A DNA stretch of 64,000 bases from Cotesia glomerata. Its lineage: Eukaryota; Arthropoda; Insecta; Hymenoptera; Braconidae. Of this stretch, positions 46,201-58,400 are shown piece after piece. Where the stretch lies: the NCBI RefSeq assembly GCF_020080835.1, contig NC_058162.1, forward strand, positions 5,223,323-5,287,322. The letters are read 5' to 3'. Numbering within the stretch: position 1 is the first letter of the stretch; the number at the start of each line of letters is the position of its first letter. The notes under the pieces were generated by a model. The model was not told the DNA's origin, ran no database searches, and saw nothing but the letters and a program-made list of their open reading frames with translations. Both the position numbers and the translations under genes were made by a program.

Positions 46201-49200
46201 GCATTTTTTTACTCAAGACTGAAAAAAAAAAAAAAATAGTCGGTTTTTTTGCACCACCCTAATGTACTTACTTGTTAAACTAAATACAAACTTATTACTA
46301 TTACTATTACTATTACTATTACTTATAAGTACTATTATTAAACATAATGTAACGGTTATTTTTTTTCTGTTATTTTCTAATGGAACCCGCTTAATGGTTT
46401 TTCTGTAGAGTTCAGTGTATTGTTTAAAAATAAAATGAAATATAATTATAAATTTTAAATAATTAAAATTATATCTACCAGCAGCAGCGAGATATTTTCC
46501 ATCTGGACTAAAGGCTAGACAATAAATAGTTGACTGAACACCTGGATAAGATCTCAACGCTTCGCCGTTTTCTTTACTCCATAACTTAACCGATTTGTCA
46601 GCAGAACCCGTTGCCAAGTAATTTCCATTGGGGTGAAATTTAATTGAATTTATATCCATATAATGACCAGCAAATATCCTAACTGGAAATTTTCTATCCA
46701 GAGTCCATAACTTAGCCGTACGATCATGCGAGCCCGTTGCAATATACGTGTCGTCTAAGCTCGTATCCATACACCAGATTGGATAATTATGACCGCTTAA
46801 AAATTAATTATTTTTAATAACCAAAATTATAATTGATTTTTAAAGTTACTTTTAAATAAAAAAATTACTTATAAGTTCCAATACAACTGTAGTTAACCAT
46901 ACTCCACGCTCTCATGTCATTATCACTTGATACTGAGAGAAGAATTTCCGAATCATGGATAAATCTCATGTCGTGGACAGCATCTGCATGCCCACGCAAA
47001 ACTATTGCACCTGAAGATTCTCTGTAATAAAAAATGTAATAATTAATATTTATTGCTAAAAATAAAATTTAAAATTAAAAATAAGCATACACTTCAACAT
47101 CATTGTTGTCAATATTGATATCAATTTCACTTCCACAAATTATTTTTTTCATTGGAGGCCTAGACAATGGTCTCATTAATCTTGTGCTTCCCATTGGCCA
47201 TAGTCTGATAGTATTTTCGTTAAATCCTACGGCAAATTTATCCATTTTATTGGGAATTGTTGCACAGCTACCACTGAAAAATTATTAATTATTATTAACA
47301 ATCCAGAGTTGACATTGTAATACTCATATAAATTTTCACATTGTAAAAATTATAAACAATTTTCAATTAAAAATACATAGACACTAGAGTAAAAAATTTC
47401 ATAATAAGATGACAAAAAAGAAAACAAAAAAAAAAGATCAATTATCAATAATAATCTAATAACTATCCCTTATTAAAAAAAAAGATTTAAAACGATTCAA
47501 CCTATGCAAAATGTATATCTATATTAGGGCGGCGCAAAAAAACTGAGTATTTTTTTTTTTTGAGTCTCGAGTGAAAAAATGTCAGTTTTTGATGTTTTAA
47601 GAGCCCTCTCCAAAAAACAGCTCAAAAAAAAATTTTTAAGAAGTCGCTCCAAATTTTTTTAAATTTCAAAAATCGTCAAAAATCGAAATTTTTTTTTTTA
47701 ATTTTCTTTCTCGTTACGTCATAATTTTATAGACAAAAAAAATAAATTCCGAATTTTGAAAGGTCGCTCATAATTTTTTTTGAATTTCAGAGTCAAAAAA
47801 TGCTAATCCAATTAAATAGTCACTAATAAATTTAAAAAAAAATTATGAGCGACCTTTTAAAATTCACATTTTGAACTGAAACTTTCAGGAAAATCTTTGT
47901 TCTTGGTTGATAAAATTATGACGTAACGAGAAAAATAATAAAAAAAAAAAAAATTCGATTTTTGAAATTTAAAAAAATTTGGAGCGACCTTTTAAAAATT
48001 TTTTTTTAAGCTGTCCTTTGGAGAGAGCTCTTAAAATATCAAAAACTAACATTTTTTCACTCGAGAATAAAAAAAAAAAAATAGTCGGTTTTTTTGCGCC
48101 ACCCTGATCTATATCTATTTATATCTAATCTATTTGTCAAGTTGAATCGTTTTTAATCGCTTTGAGCCATTTCGAATCGTTTTAAACCTTTTTTTTAATA
48201 AGGGATTATTGAGTTTATTAATGTAACGTCATTTCAAGTAAGTGTTTCAAATTAATTAGATTGATGTATATAAAATTTAGAATTAAGATTTGTGTAAAAA
48301 TGAGGAGTATTTAACTAAAATTCATGATATCGTAAAAATTACAGCTGACTCTTGTTTGTATAGAATTGTATTAAAACATAAATAAATGTCTGATGATGCC
48401 TGGAGGGAAATACATGCGAAATATTGCAAAAAATTAAATTAAACTACTGGTGTATTAGACTGGACAGCAATTTACCTCAAAAATTATAAAATTATTAACA
48501 ATACTTTAAGGGGACCCGGTGGTCTAGCGGCCTAAAATTTGAGCTATTTTAAAAAATTTTATTTCTATATGAAGGTAATGACTAATGCTTTCAAATTTTT
48601 ATTACACTTATTCTATTACTTATCAACTACACGAAAATGAAAATCAAAACAAAAAAAAAATTTTTTTTTAATTAGAAAAATGGCGCTGAAGTTCCCCTTT
48701 CCAAAAAAAATCAACCTTACTGGCGCAGGTCGATTGACCTCCCCATCTGATCTGAAATAAAAAAAAAAGTCAGATTTTTAATTAGTAAAAGTATAGTTAT
48801 CGTCGGAGCTAGAATGAAAAAAAAAAAAAAAATATTTGACAAAATGGCGCGTAGTTAAAAGAATTTTTTGAAAACGAATTTCAGATTTGTACTTTTAACT
48901 ACGCGCCATTTTGTCAAATATTTTTTTTTTTTTTTTTTTTCATTCTAGTTCCGACGATAACTATACTTATACTAATTAAAAATCTGTTTTTATTTTTTAT
49001 GTTATTTTTTTTGGAGAGGTCAATCGACCTGCGCCAATAAGGTCCATTTTTTTTGGAGAGGGGAACTTCAGCGCCATTTTTCTAATTTAAAAAAAATTTT
49101 TTTTTTGTTTTGATTTTCATTTTCGTGTAGTTGATAAATAATAGAATAAGTGTAATAAAAATTTGAAAGCATTAGTCATTACCTGCATATAGAAATAAAA

Positions 49201-51199
49201 TTTTTAAAATAGCTTAAATTTTAGGCCGCTAGACCACCGGGTCCCCTTTATTCTTAGTGGGAAACAAGGACTCAATTTCTTGTGGACTGTTTTTTATTTC
49301 ATCGCCAGCGTTTCGTCAGTAATTCCTGACTTCTTCAGGGCTCAAAATTCAAATTACTCCAAAATTGTCATCAATACAAATCTTAAAAAGACCCAACTGG
49401 CAGAACAATACATCCAATATTGTTTTAGCTAAAAAAAAAACAGATAAAACTAGTGAAGATGATATTTCTTAGCATAAATTTAATTATAAAAAATATGATT
49501 GGTCATGATTAATTACTGAGCTCTGCCGAACTAGCCGTTCTGATCTCTCTGCTAACTATAATCCTAATTCTCTATGCAAACTATTTTATGAAGTGGCCTT
49601 AATTTAATTTAAGTCTATAATTACTCAAACTTTCTTCATACAATTTTGTTACTTTTTTCTTTTGTTATTTTTATTTTTTATGTTTATCTACTCGAGTAGC
49701 TATGAAGTGATTGCTACAATCTGAATTTATTATTTAACTTTCTTGGTTATCTTGTCATTACTAAAATAATTTTAAAATAATTACTTTGTAAAGATTATTA
49801 ACTCTGTTAATGGCTACGGCTGTTGGGTTTGGTTGTAATTAAATAAATAAATAAATATTGATGACAATTGTGGAGTTAAAATTAAAATTAAAAAAAAAAA
49901 AAAAAAAAAGAAAAAAAATTTAAACTTACTTCTCAATAGAATTTCCAATACGGAATATTTTCAAAGGTTTATACGGATTGTTATTCAAACCTCTTATTAC
50001 TTCCAACATTTCTCTCATCTCTCTATCCGTTCCAGTACCAGCAGTCTGTTCCATATGACCATTAATAGAAATATCTCCAAACTTGGAACCACTGTCATTT
50101 TCTTCTTCTTCTTCCATTATGTTTTCTATTTTTATATTTATTGTCACGTGTATATTAATTATCTAAAACACACAAAATTAAATAATCTATTTTTGAGTGT
50201 AGATTATAAAAAAAAAAAAAAAAAATTGTACCTGCATGATAATAACATGACCATGTTTAGCCAAATATTTCTGTAATGCATTGTGAGCTTCATCAGACAT
50301 GTCAACTCTATACTTTCTGATTTTAAACGCATTAACAATTGGCTTAGACTCAGCATCCTGTATCGAAAACACGCAGGATAATTCGTCGAGAAAATTTTTT
50401 TCTTTACACGTGATAAAGTCACTTCGATTGCTGTTAAAGAATTCAATAGCCGCCTGCAAATTTCCCGCGTGCAGCATCTCTAGGTACAAGTGACAGAAAA
50501 TTGGATACAGAAGAGTCATTAGATCTTCTTTAACTGTCTCATCATTTATTAAATTTATCCATGTCCGTAGTCTGTAATTATCATAATTACTATATTAAAT
50601 AAAAACAATTTATGTAATTTTTTATGATTAAAAAACAATCTTACTTTTTATACGCCTGGTCAGCAGCAGTAACGTCGTTGGTAATCGCACTAAAAATAAT
50701 TGAATTTTTAGTCGATGTTGCTGACTGTGCCATTTCACGCAACAATGATTCTTCACTAGTTATTGTTTTATTGTGGTCCGATTTATTGAAAATATCAATA
50801 TCCTGAAAAATAATTCAAAGATTTATTAATTAAACAATTGGAAAAATATCAAAATAGTTGATAAATAAATAAATGAAAGGACATGTCTTTTCAATAAAAG
50901 TTAAGTTAGCCGACATCTAAAAATTTTTAGAATTTTTTTTTCATTGAAAAAATTATTATAAAAAAACAAAAAAAAAATTTATTTGTAAAAAACTTAAAAC
51001 TGAAAGCGTATGAATACACTTCTTAAATAAAAATATTGAGGGCAAAGGAGGTTAACTTTTCATTGTTGCTCACAGGGAATATGTTTATATTAACTTTAAT
51101 AAATAAAATAAAATAAATAGTTACCTGATAACCACGACGTTTTAAATACGATTCAACAGTTGAATTGATAATGTCAATTTTTGAACGTTTCATTTTCAT
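43220..51199 (-). CDS. Taf5l: TAF5L / Wda, WD-repeat subunit of SAGA (9 exons)
   Basis: Exons 51199-51125, 50802-50645, 50571-50232, 50162-49930, 47273-47091, 47021-46869, 46795-46479, 43619-43436 and 43349-43220 join in frame to 590 residues, matching the ~589 residues of TAF5L. The N terminus (MKMKRSKIDI...) has the TAF5-type helical domain with KLRTWINLINDETVKEDLMT and LLYPIFCHLYLEML. WD repeats fill the C-terminal half, with GHNYPIWCMD, ATGSHDRTAKLW, ATGSADKSVKLW, and FSPDGKYLAAAGDDKTVLIW across a junction. The shortness and the MKR start favour TAF5L (Drosophila will-decrease-acetylation, SAGA) over TAF5 of TFIID. A start at 51193 (second ATG) is equally possible. Two introns are swollen by foldback elements. 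Confidence 0.92.
43811..45597. mobile_element. 1.8 kb TTAA-ended TIR element with nested element (Taf5l intron 7)
   Basis: The ends TTAAAGGGGGGAAATACGTG and CGTATGTCCTCCCTTAA match the element at 7640-8372 and its arms extend for over 200 bp. Inside, at about 44086-45145, lies a second element with inverted ends TAAGGTAAAGTA/TACTTTACCTTA, similar to the GGTAAAAG ends elsewhere. No ORF is seen. Confidence 0.72.
45700..46262. mobile_element. Foldback MITE (GGTGGCGCAAAAA family), copy 2, left end truncated
   Basis: The right end GCACCACCCTAATG and both arms match 42044-42664, but the extreme left end is missing. It lies 217 bp from Taf5l exon 7. Confidence 0.78.
47524..48106. mobile_element. 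Foldback MITE (GGTGGCGCAAAAA family), copy 3
   Basis: Full-length: TAGGGCGGCGCAAAAAAACT at the left and TTGCGCCACCCTGA at the right, in Taf5l intron 4. Confidence 0.82.
48390..48421 (+). ncRNA. Possible hammerhead-like core, weak
   Basis: CTGATGA is followed after 21 nt by GAAA, a spacing compatible with hammerhead boxes, but stem II pairs by at most two base pairs. It is listed because three better matches occur in the window. Confidence 0.15.
48508..49248. mobile_element. 741 bp near-perfect palindromic element (AAGGGGACCCGGTGGTCTAG)
   Basis: Almost the whole element is one inverted repeat, with ~350 bp arms meeting near 48870. The ends are AAGGGGACCCGGTGGTCTAG and its complement. It lies in Taf5l intron 4. 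No coding capacity. Confidence 0.85.
49303..49338 (-). ncRNA. Hammerhead-ribozyme-like motif, locus 3
   Basis: The minus strand reads CTGAAGA-A-GTCAG-GAATTA-CTGAC-GAAA-CGC-TG-GCG-A: both core boxes, a 5 bp stem II and a 3 bp stem III. Position 16.1 appears to be A instead of U, so this copy is probably inactive. Confidence 0.4.
49795..49860 (+). mobile_element. LINE 3'-end fragment (Taf5l intron 4)
   Basis: CTCTGTTAATGGC...GGCTGTTGGGTTTG followed by AAATAAATAAATAAAT, the same tail as the LINE remnant at 2230-3440. Confidence 0.7.
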
Positions 51200-52424
51200 T
51201 AGATCACGTGTTTTGTGTTTTGTTTACAATTTTGAACAATACATTCGGCGAGCGGATCGGAGTTTTGTAATTATGCTTTTGTTGTTCTTTTTTTTTTTTA
51301 TTGTTTTCTGGAAATCTTGTCATTGGCTAAGCATCAGATGACAGTGAGCATGTTGAGCCGATCTTTAGTTTCAATTAAAGTTGTGGCGCTACTTTTAGTT
51401 TCTTATCCCGCGCAATTTTTTAAATTATCAGCAAAATAAATAAATTAACACGTAAAAATAATAACAATAGTTTCTGTATCTGTCAAAAATATCTAATTGT
51501 TTTTTTTTTCACACAAATTCATAAAAAAGTATTAAATTTTTTTTGTAAATTTTTAAGTGTTAAATAATAAATTTTTTAATAAAAATTTTTGTTACAAGAT
51601 GGCAATACATGTTATTTATTTGACAAAAGTACACAAAAAAAATTATTTATAAACCAAATATATTTTTAAACATCTAAAATTATATAAATTTTGATATCAA
51701 AAAGTTAAAAAAATAAATTATCTGAGAAGAAATAAATAATTTACATATTAAAGCATGTGAGTGTAGAGAAAAGTTTCTAGCATTTTCCTTTCACAAAAAA
51801 TGTCGTGGGTGTAAGTGCACACATGTATAAATATGTAATACTTGCTACGCGCTTACATATTACAACACCCACACAGTGAGTGCATATGTTCTTAGAGTAC
51901 ATGTGTGTTAGATTATATTAAAGCTAGTGTAGAAGACTTCAATAGCCAGTTAATACCAAGAAGTCATTACCTACTAAATTTATTGTGTTTTATTTTGGTA
52001 TTTTCCATGTCTGGTGATCACCGATACTATCATTACAACAGTAATTATTATCTAAGAATAAATTAAATTTATCAATATGCCTTAGCCGGTAAATTATTTT
52101 ATAAAAACCACTTAATCAATGGAATTTTAATTAGTTTTATTTGTAATTCTAGATTATCGTCAATTTTACCTTTATTAGGTATTTTCATTATCCAGTAACT
52201 TATTCAAAAATACGTAAATCCAGATAAAATTTCAAAACGGTAAGTTGATAAATGACATAAAGACATTTATTTACATTTTATCAAAAGTGTTTAATGTCTT
52301 AACCTTTAATTTGACGTGATACTACATACAATAAGTAAATAGTATTTTTGTTTTAGGTGACCTTGAGTACTTGAAGAAATTCTAGGCTTTATTTTCGATT
52401 ACTTCTAGTATTAAAAGATTAAAA
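51200..52424. other. Head-to-head intergenic region of Taf5l and Ask1
   Basis: Upstream regions of both genes. The stretch 51230-51410 is the least AT-rich and lies just upstream of Taf5l. The interval up to 52424 must include the Ask1 5' UTR, perhaps with non-coding exons, but no splice junction can be fixed. No mobile element is recognised. Confidence 0.45.
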
Positions 52425-55400
52425 ATGCCATCAACTTGTGGGGACATACAAGAAATTTCAGGTAATAGTTATTTTCATTATATTTTGACAAGTGTTGTTT
52501 GTCAAATGCATATGTTAGATTGTGAAATTTTTATTTATTTTCGTAATGGAAAAGGTTTGTTAATTAAATATTTAAATTTAATTTTCCTCAAAATTATCCA
52601 TGTATACTTATTTATTTATTTGTTTATTTGTCATTACAAAAACCCAACAGTCCAAAGGGCCAATAACAGGATCACTTAATTTTTACAATGTTCAAGATTT
52701 TGACAGAGTAAAAACTTAAGTAAAAGTATGACTCTATAGACGAAAAGAACAAGATGACACTGGATATCATCCCAGATTATACTCAGTGATATCTGTGGTG
52801 AAAAAAAAATTTAGATAGTAGCTAGAAAAATCTAGATTATACTCAGTGATATCTGAATTATACTCATTGTAATCTGGATTATACTAGCTACTATCTGAAA
52901 TTTTTTTTTACTTAACATAATCTAGGATGATATGCAGTGTTATCTTGTTAAAATCTTATAATTGAATAATTATTGTAATTTGACAAAGGAGTTTAAGGGG
53001 GGAAATACGTGTAGAAGGCCGTTTTCATGCTGATTTTCATTAATTTTTTTAAGGTATAAAAAAATGCCCCTTAAGGCTGCGTAAAGGCTACGTAATCTTT
53101 ACTTAAGATTAAATTACTCTTGTGTCAATTACTAATAATGTTAAGAGAGCAATAAAAAAATGTTTGCAGTAGCATCACCACACGCAGCAGTAATCGACGG
53201 ACAATCAAGTACAGACAGTGTAGGAACACACAGTGATGTTTCAGGCAATACGACGATATCAACAAAACCAAAGATCCAGGTTGTCTGTGTGATCGACTTG
53301 ACCCAGCCGGAGAATCTCAGTGACCGTAAGCGTGCATTGGAGGAGATAAAGCAAGCATGTTCTTTAGTAAACACCAGTTTCAATATGGTCCAGTTCGAGA
53401 AACTCGACTTTGGAGAGACAAATGTCTTGGATTTGTTCTACAACGCAGACGTAGTGGTGGTCGACCTGAGTGTCAGAGACCAGCAGTCGGCTCTTTTTTA
53501 CCACCTTGGAGTGCGAGAGAGTTTTGGTATGAAAGAGAACATAATGCTCTTCAATGACATCGAGTCTGAGGCGACTGTACGTCTGAAAGTGTCCTGTTGT
53601 AATTATACATTCGTTCCTTACCGAGTACTCGAATGTGGAACCTGTGTCACCACTATGAGCATGAAACCCGCGCGAGCTGGAGAAGAAGTCCTAGATCCAA
53701 AGCAGCATCTCACGCTGAGGCTAAAAAAACTCCTTCAGGATGTTGAAGTTCAATCGAAAGCTCACATGAAGGAAAAATTTCTCGCCGATTTGCGTAAAGC
53801 TCGCGAGAGTTTCTCCGGAGCAGAATTATCGCGTGCAATAAATAATATGCGCAAGCGGCTGGACGATCCAAATGTTCTTTCTGGAGAAGTTATTTTAAAT
53901 ATCATGATTTCATACCGCGAGATCCAGGACTACGATGCTATGGTACAGCTCGTTGAGGATCTTTACACGATCCCGAATCACAAAAACTACATCAAGACCC
54001 CGATGATTACTTATCTGTACAGCTTCGCTCTGAGTCGGCGAAACAAAGAAGGTGATCGCGAGCGAGCTGTTAGGATTGTTGAAAAAGCGTTAGAGAAAAA
54101 AGAAAACCACGTTCCTGATATGCTCTGTCTCTGCGGAAGGATTTACAAAGACAGGTTTGTTTAAATTAATTTATTATGTTTTGTTATAAATACTTGTAGT
54201 AGATTTTATGGAAATCTAACTATTGCATTGGTCCTCATGACGGAACTTTTGAAAAATTTTGCTTTATTACGACTCAGCTCGTCAAGTGGATTCAGAAAAT
54301 GCATATCGACGGTCTAATTAGCAATTGGTCTAACTCCTTATTTTTTAGAGAGTGATTTTTTAACATTTTGTAGTAATGTAGTAATAGTCCAATTATAAAT
54401 TATTTGAATGATTCTAACCAAAATATGATACCTCTATTAAATATTAAATGGTTTTTTAAATATCATTTAAGTGATAATAAATTTCGAACTAATTATATAT
54501 TCGTACAAATGGAAGATTCTCTAAAATGGAGTTAGACAATTTGCTAATTAGAACGTCGATATGGTCCAAAAGTTTATGTACAGTCGCGCTCAAAAGTATT
54601 TTGACAACATTATGCGTTAGTTTATTTCAACAATGTCAAAATACTTTGGAGCCACCATTTTCCTAATATTTTAAAAATTAAACTTTCTTTTGTTATGAAC
54701 AAAGACCATTTTGACACTATTCTTTGGTTATTCAAAAACTGTTAAAAAAATAAATGAATGATTATTGTGTTTCATATTTATTTTTAATTAAACCTTTGTC
54801 AAAATACTTTTGAGCGCTACTGTATGTATATATTTATACGATATAATTGGCCTTGTCTCTTCTTTAATTTCCGCAATTCTATACGGATCTCAATAAAACG
54901 TAACATACTCATTCTTAGGACGATTTTTGAGGTTTTCTTAGACAAGCCAAATCTGTCGATTAGTTTAGAGATGTAAGCGATTCAAAAATTTTCACTTTTA
55001 CTGTATTTCCGTGCAATAACAATTAAATGCAATATTACATTAAATTTCTGTAAATTGTATTTAAAAGTTTATTTTATGAGCTTCAATTTGCATACTTATT
55101 TATTTTTCCAAATTAAAAAATAGGAATGACAGTAATTCAAAAATTTTTGAAAATCCCAAAAATTTTAACTTTTACCATATTTCGGTGCAATAAATATTGA
55201 ACGCGATATTCTATCGAATTTCTGTAAGTTGCATCTGAAAGCTTATTAAACAAGCTTTAATTTGCATACCTTACTATCAGTCTAGGCCAAAAATTACTTA
55301 CTTTTTCAGATAGATTAAATGAAATTTTACTTTTGCATTCGTTTTGACGTAATTGATTTATTGTAACAGAAGTTGTATATTATTGTTAATATAATTTTAT

Positions 55401-58400
55401 AAAAAATATGTTTTTTTTTTTTAATCGAGAAATCTACTTCTATTTCGTCTGCCGAATGGTCTTTTTTATTTATTTATTTATATACTTATACGCCAATCGG
55501 CTTTGATTTGGTACTACAAAATTTTGAGAGAAATTAATATAAAAAAATTATAATAGAAGAAAAACTAATATACAAAAGGAAAAGTATTGCGGAATTATGT
55601 TACAAGATTGCTTTTAATTAAGCTAAGAATGTTTCATAGGTATTTTTATTTGCACTGATAGAGGAATTTATTTGTATTAAAAAATATTTGTTAATAGTTA
55701 ACAAATCATTTATTAAAGACCACTTTTTAGTATTAAATAAATATTTCTTAGTATTTAAAATGATTTGTTTGTATTTAATAAATCTGATATTAATTTATTA
55801 AATATTAATAAATCTTTTTAAATACTAAGAAATATTTGTTAAGGACTAAAAAGTGGTCTCTAATAAATGATTTGTTAAATATTAACAAATATTTTTAACT
55901 ATAAACAAATCCTTTTATCAGTGTGTATTTATCTGTATTTTTTCAAAACAGGTTCGTTGAAAGCCGTCACAGTGATCAGGAAAGTTTAAAAAATGCTATT
56001 CACTGGTACCGTAAAGGTTTTGAAGTTCAGCCTAACGAATACGCGGGTGTTAATTTGGCGACGTTGCTAGTCATTGCGGGTAATGACTTTAGCAACAGCG
56101 AAGAGCTACAACACATTGGGATGGTTTTGAATAATTTAATTGGAAAAAAAGGAAGTTTGTCGAGCCTGAAGGAGTACTGGGATATCGCGACATTCTTTGA
56201 AATAAGTGTCCTGGCTCAGGATTATGCTAAAGCGCTGCAAGCTGCTGAATGCATGTTCAAATTAAAAGCACCCAATTGGTATTTAAAGTCAACGATTGGA
56301 AATATTTCGCTGATTAATAGGTTTAGAAAGAAGAACGAAGAGAGTGAGTCTTCGGCAGAAGAACAAATATTTAGTTTTTGGATGGATTATTTTATCGTAG
56401 CTACCGAGAACGATGTTAGCAATTGCATCCGCTTTCCGTTGTTAATTCTAGAGCCATCGAAAATTCTAATGCCGTCCTACGTTAATGTTAATCTGGGTGC
56501 TGAAGAAAAATCTATTCAGATTGTTAATATATGTCTAAATTGTTTAAAAAATAATTGTAAGCAAGTTCACGACTGGCTTTTCACCGCTAACATGATCCGC
56601 AGTGTCAGTTTGTACAAGCGTGATAAAAGGTGCTTGTTTTTGTACGTCCACGAAAATTCAGACGACTTCCAAATGTTTTTTTCCTCGGAAATATGCAGGC
56701 AGAGGTTCTATGATCTTGTACTGGAGATGACGGTAGACCAAGAGGGAATGGTTACTAATTTGGATTCTTATATGACTGATGGGCAAATCAAGTATGAATA
56801 TGAATTAGATGACCAGGGGAAACGTATTGTGCTTGGCAAAGGTACTTATGGAATTGTTTACGCAGCGAGGGATTTAAATACCCAAGTTAGGATCGCTGTT
56901 AAGGAAATAAGGGAGAAAAATTTAGGAGATGTACAGCCGTTGCATGAAGAAATAAAATTACACAGTCAACTGAGGCACCGGAATATTGTACAGTACTTGG
57001 GTTCGATAAGTGAGGACGGATTCTTTAAAATATTTATGGAACAAGTACCTGGAGGTAATTTTTTTTTCTATTAATTGATTAGTTGAATGATAATGTTGGA
57101 AAAAATATAATTGTATTGAATAAACAATTAATGCTTGTTATGTCTAGGTAGTTTATCTGCTTTGTTAAGATCTAAATGGGGACCATTGAAAGAGAACGAA
57201 TCGACAATATCGTATTACACTAAGCAAATTCTTGAAGGATTGAAATATCTGCACGATCAAAAGATTGTTCACCGTGATATCAAAGGTATTTTCTTATTAT
57301 CATTTTTATTGTTTGATAAATATATATCGCATTACAAATGTCATTTAATTAAATATTATGTGTGGCAAGGAATTTTGCCTTAACGTGAATAATATTTATC
57401 GTATAAAAAAATTTTTTAAATAAAAGTTATTAAACACTAGCGTACTCAATTCGCTTCGCCGGGCTTTATTTAAGCATACAGGAATTAAATTATTAACAAA
57501 ATACATCAATAAATATAATAATGAAACTGCCACAATAATAATTATCTCGCTTGAATATTCACAATAAAAGTTTGTTGTAAAGCTTGCTCATTGAAAATAT
57601 TAACAACCTGAAAATCGATTCATTAGATATCTAATGCTGTAAATTAACTAATAATTTACCTGATGTTTATTAAGTTTGAGAATATAAATTGCCGAATAAT
57701 CCCTCAACATCATTGCATAAAAATACACGACACACGTGTTATCTTAAATCTTAAATTGACTTATGAAAACAATGGAATATAGAATATCAGTAATAAAAAA
57801 AATTTCATTGACAATTCAAAAAAAAAAATAATGCTCCGATCACGACCAAACTTTACAGGATTACTCGCAGAGCCAATCTGAAGATTGTTCGGAAGTTTCA
57901 TTAAAATCTGTCCAGCCATTTCGGAATCTATAAGGAACATACATACAAACTTTCTCTTTTATATACACGGAAAGAACAAGATGACACTGGATATCATCCC
58001 AGATTATATTGAGTGAAAAAAAATTTCAGATAGTAGTTAGTTTAATCCAGATTACAATGATTATAATCCAGATATCACGTATTATAATCTGGATTTTTCT
58101 AGCTACGATAAATTTCTGGTAAAATTTTGTTTCTGGGATGATATCCAGTGTCATCTTGCTCTTTCTGTGTATAAAGAAAGAAGAAGATTTAATTTTATAA
58201 AATAATTGTCTCTTATAATTTTTTTATGACCAATAAGAAAACCGTAATTTAAAAATTAAGATTTTTAAAATTAGCAAAAATTTGAATCATTGACAAAAAT
58301 TTTGGCTTCTAAAATTATAAAAAAAAATTAATAGTTATATAAAAATTATTTTAATAATGATTTTTCCAGGTGATAACGTATTAGTAAATACGTACAGTGG

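Noticed and set aside
53357..53557. Second-frame ORF within Ask1 exon 2
   Set aside because: Frame shadow of the conserved Ask1 coding frame.
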